This document shows positions 1-9,097 of a stretch of 64,000 bases of DNA, piece by piece. The translations under genes were made by a program, and so were the position numbers. The DNA is from Spirosoma aerolatum (lineage in GTDB: Bacteria > Bacteroidota > Bacteroidia > Cytophagales > Spirosomataceae): the NCBI RefSeq assembly GCF_002056795.1, contig NZ_CP020104.1, forward strand, positions 1,437,001-1,501,000, written 5' to 3'. Below the pieces are notes generated by a model, which saw only the letters and a list, made by a program, of their open reading frames with translations, searched no databases and had not been told where the DNA came from. Every line of letters begins with the position of its first letter. The first letter of the stretch is position 1.

Positions 1-121
1 CGCTTCCTACTGTACCTACTGCTAATCCACGGCCTGTCAGTTCGAGGAATTCCTGACGGGATACACGGCCGTCACTAGGTTTATCAAGTAAGAAGTTAAC
101 AAAACGGTCAATCGGCTTCAT
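1..121 (-). CDS. N-terminal fragment of an unidentified protein, cut by the window edge
   Basis: An open frame starts at the ATG at 121 on the minus strand and runs off the left edge. It shows about 40 residues beginning MKPIDRFVNFLLDK, then SRQEFLELTGRGLAVGTVG. The SRxxFL stretch followed by a short apolar run resembles the N-terminus of Tat-type or lipid-anchored Bacteroidota proteins, but the second arginine of a true twin-arginine pair is missing. It lies 97 bp downstream of the NIPSNAP gene on the same strand, so the two may be co-transcribed. The family cannot be named from this fragment. Confidence 0.6.
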   Translation of the reverse strand, partial: MKPIDRFVNFLLDKPSDGRVSRQEFLELTGRGLAVGTVGS

Positions 122-218
122 AACGTATTGAGTTTACGTCATGAAACCGATTGATCGTTTTGTTGTTTGGCAAAAAGCCAAAAACTGAGGTTTTGCAGAA
201 TACCCGTAAAATCAAGTC

Positions 219-1001
219 TTATTTGATGGGCGAGTAATCAGTTGGTTTCATATAAATCGACTCCACTTTGGTTGTTAATGCACCATCTTTTTCCGATTCG
301 GCTTTAACAGCTACCCATTTGGGATCTTTTCTAAACTCGTCAAAATGCTGCTTGCCTTCCGCTTCACTCGGATGGGCCAGAATATAAACGAGTTTGGGCT
401 GAGCAGTTGGATCTTTTTCCTGAGTGATCCAGTACCCAATATGCGTCATTCCGTGTTTGCTGAAGAGCTTGATGGTATGATCGCGAAAGCGCGTCAGTAG
501 ATTGGGTAGTTTGCCTGGAGCCGGGGTATACGTACGCAGTTCAAACGTGCGTTCAGGCGATTTTTTAGTCAACTTGATTTTGGGTGAAATATCCGATTCG
601 GTCATGAAGATCTGATCAACATGGTCGACCAGTTTGCCGTTTGCTTCCGTTTTTGCAACTACAGCTTTCCATTCCGGGTCGCTGCCAAACGCTTTCCAGG
701 ACGCATCCCGAGCTTCCCGACTTGGATACGCCAGAATGTAAATCAGTTCCTTATTCGTCGTATCGGTAGGGGTCCAGTAACCGATATTTTCCATCCCGTG
801 CTTTTCGAAAATCTTTAAGGTATACTGCCGAAAACGGTCTACAATCTCGGCATACTTACCCGGTGTTGGGTGGTAAATTCTGATTTCATAAAACTTGGAA
901 TCCGCCTTAGGGTGGTGGGTTTTGCCAGGATTGGGTGCTCCCAGCGTAACTGAGCTCATCAGCAGGCCAACCGTAAGGAGGCTATAAAGCGAAGTGGTCA
1001 T
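219..1001 (-). CDS. exported protein with two NIPSNAP domains
   Basis: The 260-residue product starts with a signal peptide (about residues 1-21, MTTSLYSLLTVGLLMSSVTLG). Two similar NIPSNAP domains of about 100 residues follow. The first opens with FYEIRIYHPTPGKYAEIVDRF and the second with FELRTYTPAPGKLPNLLTRF. Both contain the typical F-x-KHGMxxIGYW segment and an L(V/I)YILA(Y/H)PS strand. NIPSNAP domains have a ferredoxin-like dimeric alpha-beta barrel fold; their bacterial function is mostly unknown. Export to the periplasm is inferred from the signal peptide. The upstream 309 bp hold no other gene. Confidence 0.88.
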   Translation of the reverse strand: MTTSLYSLLTVGLLMSSVTLGAPNPGKTHHPKADSKFYEIRIYHPTPGKYAEIVDRFRQYTLKIFEKHGMENIGYWTPTDTTNKELIYILAYPSREARDASWKAFGSDPEWKAVVAKTEANGKLVDHVDQIFMTESDISPKIKLTKKSPERTFELRTYTPAPGKLPNLLTRFRDHTIKLFSKHGMTHIGYWITQEKDPTAQPKLVYILAHPSEAEGKQHFDEFRKDPKWVAVKAESEKDGALTTKVESIYMKPTDYSPIK

Positions 1002-1310
1002 CTTGTTTCGAAATAAGTAGTATGATACTCTTTCTTCTAGAAGCGTATGTCGATGGTTTTCTAACTTAAAGAATCACCATTCTTTATACAAAACGGGCCG
1101 CCCTTGAAATCGTAACGGGTCTGAATAGATAAATGAAATCAATGACATAAGAATATAGAACAAAAGAACCAGGAAACAGTTGAGAGTAAAAAGCCTGCTT
1201 GTGTAGAAAATACCTCATTTAGTTTATAATTTGTTACCGAAAAATTAAATTTATTTTGATTTAATGGTTTTAGGTTTAGGTTTATTGTAAAATGTTATGT
1301 TATTGTAGCT
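1002..1310. other. intergenic gap between divergent genes
   Basis: This divergent gap of 309 bp separates the NIPSNAP gene (minus) from the small unknown gene at 1311 (plus). The right half is very AT-rich and carries the promoter-like match listed at 1255-1284. No open frame worth calling and no strong inverted repeat was seen. Confidence 0.6.
1255..1284 (+). promoter_or_regulatory. candidate Bacteroidota-type promoter for the gene at 1311
   Basis: TTTG at 1255-1258 and TAGGTTTA at 1277-1284 are separated by 18 bp. This is close to the TTTG / TAnnTTTG arrangement known for the primary sigma factor of Bacteroidota (the last base differs). It ends 26 bp before the start codon. The match is by eye only in AT-rich DNA, so chance is possible. 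Confidence 0.35.
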
Positions 1311-1649
1311 ATGGAAGTGCAGGTTAAAGCTGTCAAGAACCGCCTGATACAACTGCTCGACACGGTTACGGCAGATGGAGTAGAATACATCTTTCATTCA
1401 ACCAATCAGGATAACGACTACAACGTTCTGGTTAAAACACCGCTGGGGCATACTAAAATTTGTGTTCCGCACCAGTTTCTGGATCAGGATATACTGTCTC
1501 AGCAGGATAAAGAGTCTATTTTTTATCAAATGTTTCCGAGAGAAGTTCTTTGGAAAATCAGAAACTCAAATCCTGATGAAATCTATATACCCGAAGTCAG
1601 GCATACACCTGGAATACAGTGGCAACGGGTGTTAAGCTGGTTCTTCTAA
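1311..1649 (+). CDS. small protein of unknown function (112 aa)
   Basis: The ATG at 1311 opens a 112-residue cytosolic-looking protein with no signal peptide or membrane segment. Notable stretches are VEYIFHSTNQDNDYNVLVKT and a Trp/Phe-rich C-terminus (QWQRVLSWFF). I do not recognise the family. A promoter-like match precedes it and a GC-rich hairpin follows it (1691-1714), which supports a single-gene transcript. The mixed charged/hydrophobic pattern and good codon use make it more credible than the overlapping frames on the other strand. Confidence 0.65.
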   Translation: MEVQVKAVKNRLIQLLDTVTADGVEYIFHSTNQDNDYNVLVKTPLGHTKICVPHQFLDQDILSQQDKESIFYQMFPREVLWKIRNSNPDEIYIPEVRHTPGIQWQRVLSWFF

Positions 1650-1690
1650 TAGTGTTTGAGCAGTGATAAAGCACACCCATTTAACAAAGC

Positions 1691-1714
1691 AGCCCCGCCA
1701 GACATGGCGAGGCT
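1691..1714 (+). terminator. GC-rich hairpin after the gene at 1311
   Basis: AGCC-C-CGCC pairs with GGCG-A-GGCT across a six-base loop, giving an eight-base-pair stem with one internal mismatch. It lies 42 bp after the stop codon at 1649. The run after it (ATAATTTGG) is not a clean T-tract, so termination is uncertain. Confidence 0.4.
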
Positions 1715-1801
1715 ATAATTTGGTAAGGCACTATGGGTATAAAGGAAACGTATTATTGAGACTTGGAGAGTCTTCGAAAGGTAACAAAATGGATCAAAAC
1801 A

Positions 1802-1835
1802 AAAAAACGCTGACCTTTTCAAGTCAGCGTTTCCC
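1802..1835 (-). terminator. terminator-like hairpin, T-tract on the minus strand
   Basis: AAACGCTGAC and GTCAGCGTTT form a ten-base-pair stem. On the minus strand the stem is followed directly by a run of seven Ts, the form of an intrinsic terminator. The nearest minus-strand gene ends more than 500 bp upstream at 2382, so what it would terminate is unclear. Confidence 0.5.
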
Positions 1836-1953
1836 ATATACCCATATATGTAATCCATGACAATCTGTTTCCAGATTGAGATGAACATAGTACGACATCA
1901 ACAATAACCGGGCCAAGTGTTACATCAGACAATGTGTCAGCCTCTTTCTTCAT

Positions 1954-1990
1954 AAAAAAATACCAGCTCCAAGAGAACTGGTATTTTTGT
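1954..1990. terminator. bidirectional terminator-like hairpin
   Basis: AAAAATACCAG pairs with CTGGTATTTTT across a short loop. The A-rich and T-rich stem ends give a U-tract on both strands, as expected for a bidirectional intrinsic terminator between convergent genes. Confidence 0.5.
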
Positions 1991-2381
1991 TTCTTGTCTA
2001 CTTTACTACTCTGAATATCATTTCTGATACTTTGGTAACAACAAAGATAGTAAAATTGAAATAAGTAAATAAAAAAATGATAGCTGAAAGAGATCTTTTT
2101 TTGTAAACTTTTGTGCCAACTTTAAAATGGGCGCTACTTTATTAGCCTATGGCCTTAGAAAAGCAACAGAATCGTTAGAAAAACAGGCTTGCAAATGGCT
2201 TAGGGCCAGGGGCTTGAGCTCATGAGTGGTTGGGTACTCCTGTAAAACAAGATAAGGTTCCCTGATCTTTGCAGAGAACCTTATACTGACTATTCCTAAA
2301 CCCTTAACCTTTTCTACATGAAAAACTAACTTTTACTCTTTTCTGTTCCAAATCCCGTTTGAAAACCGGATTTAATTCAAA

Positions 2382-2822
2382 TTATTGAATGTCAGCGGCT
2401 TGGCTCAAGGATTGATTCGCATCCCAAAGGAAATTGATCATCCTGGCCGTATACCCGGCCTGATTCATCCAATGACTGGCAACAGCATCGTTGCGTTTCG
2501 CCAGTTTATTTTTTACTTGAGCAGCTGCTTCGTTGAATTTAGCACGGTCGTCAGCGCTGAGGTTCAGCACAGCGGCCGGGTTTTGATTGTACAACGAGAC
2601 TACACTCATAAAGTTTTGCCAGGTGGTAGTATTTGAATACTTGGCAATGTTTTGTTCTACATAGGAAGCAAAGTTCTTCTGCGAACCATTGACAAGCATT
2701 GTACTTGCCGGCTTGTTGGCGGCCGGGCTATCATCAGTATTGGTGGTGGTAGCCGCGTCTGCCTGAGATATCGCTAATCCTAATCCAAGAATCAGTGATG
2801 CAAAGATAACACGCGATTTCAT
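2382..2822 (-). CDS. secreted protein of unknown function (146 aa)
   Basis: The product has a clear signal peptide (MKSRVIFASLILGLGLAISQADA, positions 1-23). A Thr/Asn/Ala-rich stretch and a helical region follow, with FASYVEQNIAKYSNTTTWQNFM and DDRAKFNEAAAQVKNKLAKRN. I do not recognise the family. It is probably periplasmic. A promoter-like match lies at 2858-2888. After the stop an AAATCC-G-GTTT/AAAC-G-GGATTT stem-loop (about 2348-2371) could end the transcript. Confidence 0.75.
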   Translation of the reverse strand: MKSRVIFASLILGLGLAISQADAATTTNTDDSPAANKPASTMLVNGSQKNFASYVEQNIAKYSNTTTWQNFMSVVSLYNQNPAAVLNLSADDRAKFNEAAAQVKNKLAKRNDAVASHWMNQAGYTARMINFLWDANQSLSQAADIQ

Positions 2823-2857
2823 TGTTTTGTTCTATTTGGTTTCAGTTATTGAACGCA

Positions 2858-2888
2858 CAAATATCCGTAGAAATTCCTGAGTCGCAAG
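2858..2888 (-). promoter_or_regulatory. candidate promoter of the secreted protein gene
   Basis: Read on the minus strand, CTTG (2888-2885) and GATATTTG (2865-2858) are 19 bp apart, close to the Bacteroidota TTTG / TAnnTTTG pattern with one mismatch in each box. The downstream box lies 35 bp before the start codon at 2822. Confidence 0.4.
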
Positions 2889-3062
2889 GGCTCTATATAG
2901 TCGTTTTTGGAATTATATTCCGAACTTAATCCTGATTGACAGGTATTTTTTTGATTATTGCGTTATATTTACAATAAAAACCAAATGAAATTTTGTATTA
3001 GGATGAGTTGATGTATATAAAATATGCCTTGGTAAAATTATAAAATTCTTTAAAAAGTTATA

Positions 3063-3623
3063 TCATTGGTTGTAATTGTTCATGGTCGTCTGTATTCCCA
3101 AAGTACAAAAAGAGAGTGCAGCGTCGCCTGCCCGGTCTAAATAGTCGGGTAATTGAATTAATTCATCTTCTGGAAACTGACCTAAAACGAAATCAACCTG
3201 CCTGCCTTTCGAAAAATTATTGCCGATACCAACCCGAAGACGGGCGTATTCCTGAGTGGCTAGAATTTCATCGATATTCCGCAAACCATTGTGCCCGCCC
3301 GGCGATCCCTTCGGTTTCAATCGCAGTTTGCCAAATGGTAAATCTTTGTCGTCAGTAATAACCAGCAGGTTCTCAACGGGTATCTTCTCCTGTTTGAGGT
3401 AATAGTTTACCGCTTTTCCGCTTAGGTTCATGTAGGTGGTTGGTTTAACGAAAAAGAGCTGTTTGCCTTTGTACTGCCATTGGGCGGTATAGGCAAGTCG
3501 GGTCATTGAAAAGGAGAATCCATGTTGAGCCGCCAGTCGATCAAGAACCATAAAACCGGCATTGTGGCGGGTAAGCGCGTATTCGGGGCCAATATTGCCC
3601 AAGCCAACGAGTAAAAACTTCAT
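3063..3623 (-). CDS. pth: peptidyl-tRNA hydrolase
   Basis: Pth releases peptides from prematurely dropped peptidyl-tRNA so that the tRNA can be reused; it acts in the cytosol. The start chosen is the second ATG (MKFLLVGLGN), because it puts the family residues Asn10 and His20 at their usual positions; an ATG four codons upstream is less likely. Family blocks seen are GLGNIGPEYALTRHNAGF, KPTTYMNLSGKAV, ITDDKDLPFGKLRLK and GGHNGLRNI. An Ile replaces the common Pro in GLGNPG. At 186 residues it has the normal length. It lies downstream of the SprB-repeat gene on the same strand, 63 bp away. Confidence 0.96.
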   Translation of the reverse strand: MKFLLVGLGNIGPEYALTRHNAGFMVLDRLAAQHGFSFSMTRLAYTAQWQYKGKQLFFVKPTTYMNLSGKAVNYYLKQEKIPVENLLVITDDKDLPFGKLRLKPKGSPGGHNGLRNIDEILATQEYARLRVGIGNNFSKGRQVDFVLGQFPEDELIQLPDYLDRAGDAALSFCTLGIQTTMNNYNQ

Positions 3624-3686
3624 GAGTATGTACAAATAGCCTCGTCAACTCTGGGAATAGTGGAGCTAACGAAAACGTGTATTCGA

Positions 3687-5546
3687 TTAATTTAATAAGG
3701 CTACCGACTCGCGGTATGTGGTTTGGACACCGTTGGGAAACTGGCATTCCAGCCGGTAGGTATACGTGCCAACGGGCACAGGTTGGCCGTTCTGCTGGCC
3801 ATCCCAGATTACATCACCACTTGCCAGCACAAAATTAGCACGATTATACATTACCGTGCCCCATCGGTCGTAGACGGTGAATCGGGTAATGGTGAGTGAC
3901 GCAAACGCGAAATATACTTTAAGTTCATCGTTATAGGTATCCCGATTGGGTGAGAAAGCCGTTGGTAGATGAATCAGGTTGGCGCAATCATGCTCTATAA
4001 AAATCGTCCGGCTTATAATGCAGTTATTGGCATCCTTTGCTGAAATCGTATACGTCCCGGCTTTTAAGCCTGAGTAGGAAGCGTCTGATTTATAAGAGCT
4101 ACCATTTAGCGAGTACACTAGTGGTGGTCCAGCCGATTCGTTAATAAGCAGGGTTGCATTCGTCTGCCCACAGTTTTCGACGGTGGTTTTTACGTCGGGC
4201 CATAAGGGACCTGTGCTGGCAGCTATACTTACCGACTGGCTTGCCGTACAATCTTCCGCATCTTTGGCAGTTACTGTGTAGGTGCCTGCCTTAAGCCCTG
4301 TAAAAATGATGCTGCTCTGAAACGGCTGATTGTTGAGACTATAGGTAATGGGTGTTTTTCCGCCTGCCACGCTTAAACTGACCTGACCGTTTGGCTGGTT
4401 ACAGGATGTGGGTGTAATAGCTGTACTCAGGATACGAACCGGATCGGCACCTGGCAGATTCACGGCACTATTGGTTTCGCACCCGTTGGCGTCGCGTGCC
4501 CGCAGGGTATAAGCCCCGCCCGCTAGTTTCGTGAAGGTTGGGCTGGATTGATACGACTGTCCATAGTCGATGGAGTAGGTGAGTGGCTCCTTCCCCGCTG
4601 CAACGACGCTCACTTCGCCATTGGCCGTTGCACAGTGTGGAGGTGTACTTTTTAAAGTGGAAATCGTGGGACCTGTATCGGGCGTAATCGTCACAATTTG
4701 TGATGCCTGGCAACCAACTGTATCTTTTGCCACAACCGTATACGAACCGGGCCGCAAACCCGCAAACAAGGGGTCACGCTGAAAAGGGCCGTTGTTTAGG
4801 TTGTATTGCCAGCCGGTCGAGCCAGAAGCTGTCACCGAAATAGAGCCATTGGCTTTATCACAGCCTGTATTATTGGACGTTGCCTTCATAACCGGATCGG
4901 AAATGTTGACTGTGACTGGAATGGCCGGGCTTTCGTTCTGATAGAGTGTCTGGGTAATGTAATAAGTGGTTGTTTTCGTAATGTTGGGGGTGTATCGATT
5001 GCCAGTGGCCAGCAGGGTTGTTTTAGCCGCCGACGAATACCAGCGAATGTTCTGGCCAGTAACTAGTAAATTGACGGGTTGCCCTTTGCAGTAGGTCGTT
5101 CCTGATTTTAGAACGATTCGGTACAGATCCATCCTTCCACTACCCGTTTCTGTGCAGGTAGTACCATTTACAATGTTTTCATACGTACCCAGCATACTTT
5201 CATCGGCAGGGTTATATGTCAATTTGGCTCTCCAGAAACAAACATCCTTGACAACTGTACTGCCATTTTTGTCAGATTCTGAAAAGGTAACGATGGGATT
5301 AGCCAACGTACCGGTTACGTAAACCAATCCGCTGAAGGGTAGATTCGGATTAGCGCTTTGTGCCGTGCCGCTAATGGTGAAGTTGGTTTGTGTGAGCGTC
5401 ATGGCATAATTGTAGATCTTCTGGCTCGGAATACTTGGCGTAGTAATGCCTAGCCAATAGCCTGCCACACTCTGTGCGTGAACAGAAGCTAATGCGGTAG
5501 TCGCCAGGATAAAAAAGAGCAGAAATAGCCTTCGTTTCATTGCCAT
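3687..5546 (-). CDS. secreted SprB-repeat protein with gliding-motility type C-terminal domain
   Basis: The 619-residue product has a signal peptide (MKRRLFLLFFILATTALASVHAQ; the ATG at 5546 adds two residues, the ATG at 5540 is the alternative start). The N-terminal 200 residues hold an unknown beta domain and an Ig-like segment. Four SprB repeats follow, each ending in a pattern such as GLKAGTYTVTAKDAEDCT. The last 90 residues (LPTAFSPNRDTYNDELKV...FTVYDRWGTVMYN...WDGQQNGQPVPVGTYTYRLEC) match the gliding-motility-associated C-terminal domain used by type IX secretion (type B sorting). Surface display or release is inferred; a ligand is not known. A hairpin overlaps its start codon. Confidence 0.92.
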   Translation of the reverse strand: MAMKRRLFLLFFILATTALASVHAQSVAGYWLGITTPSIPSQKIYNYAMTLTQTNFTISGTAQSANPNLPFSGLVYVTGTLANPIVTFSESDKNGSTVVKDVCFWRAKLTYNPADESMLGTYENIVNGTTCTETGSGRMDLYRIVLKSGTTYCKGQPVNLLVTGQNIRWYSSAAKTTLLATGNRYTPNITKTTTYYITQTLYQNESPAIPVTVNISDPVMKATSNNTGCDKANGSISVTASGSTGWQYNLNNGPFQRDPLFAGLRPGSYTVVAKDTVGCQASQIVTITPDTGPTISTLKSTPPHCATANGEVSVVAAGKEPLTYSIDYGQSYQSSPTFTKLAGGAYTLRARDANGCETNSAVNLPGADPVRILSTAITPTSCNQPNGQVSLSVAGGKTPITYSLNNQPFQSSIIFTGLKAGTYTVTAKDAEDCTASQSVSIAASTGPLWPDVKTTVENCGQTNATLLINESAGPPLVYSLNGSSYKSDASYSGLKAGTYTISAKDANNCIISRTIFIEHDCANLIHLPTAFSPNRDTYNDELKVYFAFASLTITRFTVYDRWGTVMYNRANFVLASGDVIWDGQQNGQPVPVGTYTYRLECQFPNGVQTTYRESVALLN

Positions 5547-5584
5547 CGCGTAGTTTCAAACGAAGTATGATTCTACGCGATGGC
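5542..5584 (-). promoter_or_regulatory. inverted repeat overlapping the start codon of the SprB-repeat gene
   Basis: Twelve-base arms GCCATCGCGTAG (5542-5553) and CTACGCGATGGC (5573-5584) pair perfectly around a 19-base loop. The first ATG (5546-5544) lies inside the stem, and the second ATG (5540) lies just outside. In the mRNA this could limit access to the first start; it could equally be an operator. Function is inferred. Confidence 0.5.
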
Positions 5585-5726
5585 TAAGATAGCGACAATA
5601 CAGCATTTGTAGAATTTTGTCGTTGTTGCTTGTCTAAGATATAATCGCGGACCGGCGGATGATCGGATTACGAACCGGGAATCCTCATTTGCCTGCAACT
5701 ATTGATGAAAAGACTATCTTTACCTC

Positions 5727-6266
5727 ATGAATCAACAACGCCTGATTTTGTCCAGCCCACTGCTTGAAATTGTGATTAGTCGGCTGACGCAGCAATTAAT
5801 TGAAACCTACCAGGACTTTGCGGATACCGTACTGCTGGGGATGCAGCCACGAGGAATTTATTTTGCCGAACGGGTTGCCCGAGAGCTGCATACGACACTG
5901 GGCTATGCTGTGCCTTTGGGGTATCTGGATGCCACCTTTTATCGGGATGATTTCCGTCGACGTGATACACCACTTCGACCGAATACAACGCACGTACCGT
6001 TTATTATTGAGAACAAGCGCGTTATTCTGATTGATGATGTACTGGCAACAGGGCGCATGGTACGGGCGGCACTGGACGCGATGACTGCCTTCGGACGCCC
6101 TCGGAAAGTAGAACTACTCGTACTGATCGACCGGCGGTATAATCGTGATTTACCCATTAAGCCCGACTACACGGGTAAGCGGGTAAATACCCTCGAATCG
6201 CAGCGGGTATTGGTCGAATGGACTGAGCAGGGTGCCGAAGCCGACCGTATCTGGCTTGTTGGTTAA
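5727..6266 (+). CDS. pyrR: PyrR: uracil phosphoribosyltransferase / pyrimidine regulator
   Basis: The 179-residue protein has the type I phosphoribosyltransferase fold. The PRPP-binding loop is VILIDDVLATGRMVRAALDAM at about residues 98-118. The RDDFRRRDTPLRPNTT flexible loop and LVLIDRRYNRDLPIKPDYTGK are typical of PyrR. The family converts uracil and PRPP to UMP and in some bacteria binds pyr mRNA. No pyr gene is adjacent and no PyrR-type attenuator was seen, so here it may act only as the salvage enzyme. A short gap separates it from the next gene on the same strand. Confidence 0.94.
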   Translation: MNQQRLILSSPLLEIVISRLTQQLIETYQDFADTVLLGMQPRGIYFAERVARELHTTLGYAVPLGYLDATFYRDDFRRRDTPLRPNTTHVPFIIENKRVILIDDVLATGRMVRAALDAMTAFGRPRKVELLVLIDRRYNRDLPIKPDYTGKRVNTLESQRVLVEWTEQGAEADRIWLVG

Positions 6267-6386
6267 TAGTATGTGACACTAATAAATAAAGTATTGACAG
6301 AGAGGGTTTTATTTATAGTGCCTCCTAGTGCTTTCTACTTAAGTATTGGCAAGTTTTTTGTAACTTGGCAGACCGTAATTTAATCT

Positions 6387-8960
6387 ATGGAACGTCTGCA
6401 ACGTCTACTCTTTCTCTTTTCCTGCCTTATCCTTGCCAATACCTTCAGCGTGGTAAAAGCGCAGACTAATTTTACTGTTACAGGGCTTGTTACAGATTCG
6501 CATACTGGCGAACCGATTCCTTTTGCCAGTGTCTCGCTGGTGGGGCGCCGGGTGGGTACGCTGACAGACGAAAAAGGCCGATATACATTAGTCGCTAAAC
6601 TCTTGACAGATTCGATGGCGGTTAGCTCGATGGGCTATAAAACGCTGCGACTGGCCATCAATCCTGAGCGACCATCGCAGGCTGTCGATTTTAAGTTGCA
6701 ATCAACCGGAACGGCTTTGCAGGAGGTAACCGTTAAAGCGGGTGAAAACCCGGCCTGGCGTGTACTTCGTCAGGTACGCAAAAATCGAACGCTCAACGAC
6801 CGCAAACGCTTGGCCGCTTATGAATACGATAGTTACGTAAAAACCGAAATCGCACTGAGTCATGTTTCGGATCGGATGCGCCGGAATCCGCTTATCAAAC
6901 GGATCAACCAGGCCATGAGCCAGCACGACTCCATTATGGACGATGAGGGACATAAACTGCTACCACTCCTGGCATCAGAATCGGTATCGCGCTATTATTT
7001 TAGAACCGCGCCCGAACGTAAACGGGAGGATATTCGGAAAACCCGGATCAAAGGCGTGGCGGTCGATGATGCCGGGCTTAGCTCGCAATTACTGGGGGGA
7101 ACAAACCTGGTCAGTCAGAACTTCTACGACAATTACATCCCAATTCTAGGCAAGGACTTCGCTTCGCCCATTGGCGATAACTGGAAAAACTGGTACGAGT
7201 TCTTTCTGGCCGATACGACCCAGATTGGCGACCATATCTGTTATGAAATTCAGTTTGATCCTAAACGGCCCGAAGACCTCGTGTTTACCGGAAAGGCCTG
7301 GATCGACACCACAACATTCGCTCTTTGCCAGATCGAGACCAAAATTGGTAATGCGGCCAACCTGAACTACGTTCGATCGCTGACTATTGAGCAGGAACTG
7401 GAATCAACTACCGATTCGACGGCTGGAACGTCAGGAACAGCAGGCTGGCTACCCGTGAGTATTCGCCTGTCGGCTAATCTGACGGGAGTTGGGAAGCAAT
7501 CGCTGGGGCTACGAGCGCAGGTTACGCTTCGTAATAGCAATATTGTGGTGAACCGACCGAGGCAACCATCATTTTATGAGCAGGCCATCGAGCCAAGCGA
7601 TACTGTAGCAACCCAAAACGAAGCCTTCTGGAATTCGGTACAGAAAAACCTCGCCGGGACCGATTCACTCAACAAGGAAGACCGAAAAACCCGCGAGATG
7701 ATTGATAATCTGCGGGCAGTTCCGGCGGTCAAAAAAGCCGAAGCCATCGGTCAAATTCTGGTTACGGGCTTTTATAAATTAGGGGGTGTCGATCTGGGGC
7801 CTTACCCGTACCTGTTCGCCATCAACAGTGTGGAAGGTTTACGGACGCGCGTCGGCTTTCGAACCAATGAGCAGTTTAGCCGAAACTGGATATTGCGGGG
7901 CTATCTGGCCTACGGAACCCTGGATAACAAGTTTAAATACGGAGCTGAGATCGATTATCTGTTTTCGCGGCAGCACTGGACGGTGGCCGGAGCACGGATA
8001 TCTTACGATCTGGAACGACTTGGGCTAACTCCCGAGCTTATTGGCGGTAACCGTATATTTTATGCATTGAGCCGATTTGGCCGATATCGGGGTGGCTACG
8101 AAAGTTATCAGAAGGAATTTTTCTTTAAAACAGAACCTGTCAAAGGGATTCTTCTGACGGCCATGGTAGGTACTCGGACTTTCGATCCGTTGTTCCCATT
8201 TCATTACCGGCTTAATCCTGAGCTGGGGGAGCAGTCGCAATTACGATCCGATATTGATGATGCCTACTGGTCGATTGAAGCACGGCTGGCCCGGAAAGAA
8301 AAATACATTATGGACGGTAACGAGCGGATCACGCTTGGAACTAAACGAGCTCCCGTGCTCACGATTCGCTACACGCGTGGCCTGAAATCGTTAGGTGGAG
8401 AATATAATTATCACCGGCTAACCTTGCGGGCACAGCAATCGCTTCGTGTAGGTCCCCTTGGCCGAATGACTTATTTGCTCTCAGCAGGGTATACGCCCAA
8501 TGTGATGCCAGCACCCATGTTGTTTCCACATATTGGAAATCCAACCCCCTTACTGACGACTAATACGTTCAACCGAATGCAGTTTTACGAGTTTGTGAGC
8601 GATCGATTTGTGGCCGTTCATATACAGCATCGGTTTGAAGGGCTCTTATTTAATCGACTACCTGGCATTCGTAAATTTAACTGGCGATTGATCGCCAATG
8701 TGGACGCTCTCTGGGGAAGTATATCGGACGAGAACCAGGCTGTAGCCAGTAGAAAACCATTGCCCGACGGCATAAGGCCTATTTATTTCGGGGCTCTTGA
8801 TGGAGGCATTCCGTATATGGAAGTAGGCTATGGGATCGATAACATTTTCAAACTGATTCGTATCCAGGCCATCCATCGACTGAATTATTTAGATGACAGC
8901 CCAAACGGTATTCCCCTTAATTCCTTTGCCCTGAAAGCCTCGGCAACGATAAGTTTCTAA
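6387..8960 (+). CDS. DUF5686 outer-membrane protein with carboxypeptidase-like regulatory domain
   Basis: The 857-residue product begins with a signal peptide (MERLQRLLFLFSCLILANTFSVVKAQ). A CarboxypepD_reg-like beta domain follows at residues 30-115 (VTGLVTDSHTGEPIPFASVSLVGRRVGTLTDEKGRYTL). The rest is the large DUF5686 region, with WRVLRQVRKNRTLNDRKRLAAYEYDSYVK near its start and a C-terminus rich in alternating aromatic strands ending FALKASATISF, the pattern of an outer-membrane beta barrel. The family is common in Bacteroidota and lacks a firm function. It is transcribed alone; the genes after it are convergent. Confidence 0.88.
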   Translation: MERLQRLLFLFSCLILANTFSVVKAQTNFTVTGLVTDSHTGEPIPFASVSLVGRRVGTLTDEKGRYTLVAKLLTDSMAVSSMGYKTLRLAINPERPSQAVDFKLQSTGTALQEVTVKAGENPAWRVLRQVRKNRTLNDRKRLAAYEYDSYVKTEIALSHVSDRMRRNPLIKRINQAMSQHDSIMDDEGHKLLPLLASESVSRYYFRTAPERKREDIRKTRIKGVAVDDAGLSSQLLGGTNLVSQNFYDNYIPILGKDFASPIGDNWKNWYEFFLADTTQIGDHICYEIQFDPKRPEDLVFTGKAWIDTTTFALCQIETKIGNAANLNYVRSLTIEQELESTTDSTAGTSGTAGWLPVSIRLSANLTGVGKQSLGLRAQVTLRNSNIVVNRPRQPSFYEQAIEPSDTVATQNEAFWNSVQKNLAGTDSLNKEDRKTREMIDNLRAVPAVKKAEAIGQILVTGFYKLGGVDLGPYPYLFAINSVEGLRTRVGFRTNEQFSRNWILRGYLAYGTLDNKFKYGAEIDYLFSRQHWTVAGARISYDLERLGLTPELIGGNRIFYALSRFGRYRGGYESYQKEFFFKTEPVKGILLTAMVGTRTFDPLFPFHYRLNPELGEQSQLRSDIDDAYWSIEARLARKEKYIMDGNERITLGTKRAPVLTIRYTRGLKSLGGEYNYHRLTLRAQQSLRVGPLGRMTYLLSAGYTPNVMPAPMLFPHIGNPTPLLTTNTFNRMQFYEFVSDRFVAVHIQHRFEGLLFNRLPGIRKFNWRLIANVDALWGSISDENQAVASRKPLPDGIRPIYFGALDGGIPYMEVGYGIDNIFKLIRIQAIHRLNYLDDSPNGIPLNSFALKASATISF

Positions 8961-9097
8961 GTACGTCGCTAAAAATGCATTCAAGTACGTTTTTCAGCAT
9001 GACAAAAGCTCCAACGTAAATAACCCAGGCTGTTCGTGTTTAAGTAATTAAAAGATTGTAGCATGTATGAAGACTGAAGATAGACCCTACATGCGTT

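Larger units (their letters stand above)
1650..2381. other. 730 bp without a convincing gene; several hairpins
   Basis: The gap between the gene at 1311 (plus) and the convergent gene ending at 2382 (minus) contains four stem-loops listed separately or here: 1691-1714, 1802-1830, 1954-1988 and a weak ATAAGGTTC/GAACCTTAT pair around 2252-2285. Open frames of 60-80 codons exist but have low-complexity, unlikely compositions. A small RNA is possible because the region has terminator-like ends; nothing in the sequence identifies one. Confidence 0.5.

Noticed and set aside
1646..1888. 80-codon minus-strand frame in the gap after the gene at 1311
   Set aside because: Composition is rich in rare Cys, Trp and Phe runs and it contains the hairpins; no start context supports it.
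1860..2000. tRNA-like or other structural RNA in the AT-rich gap
   Set aside because: No cloverleaf with a T-arm GTTC motif could be formed; only simple hairpins are present.
5600..5726. possible PyrR-binding attenuator before pyrR
   Set aside because: No anti-terminator/terminator pair or PyrR-binding loop could be drawn; the leader is too short and has no T-tract.
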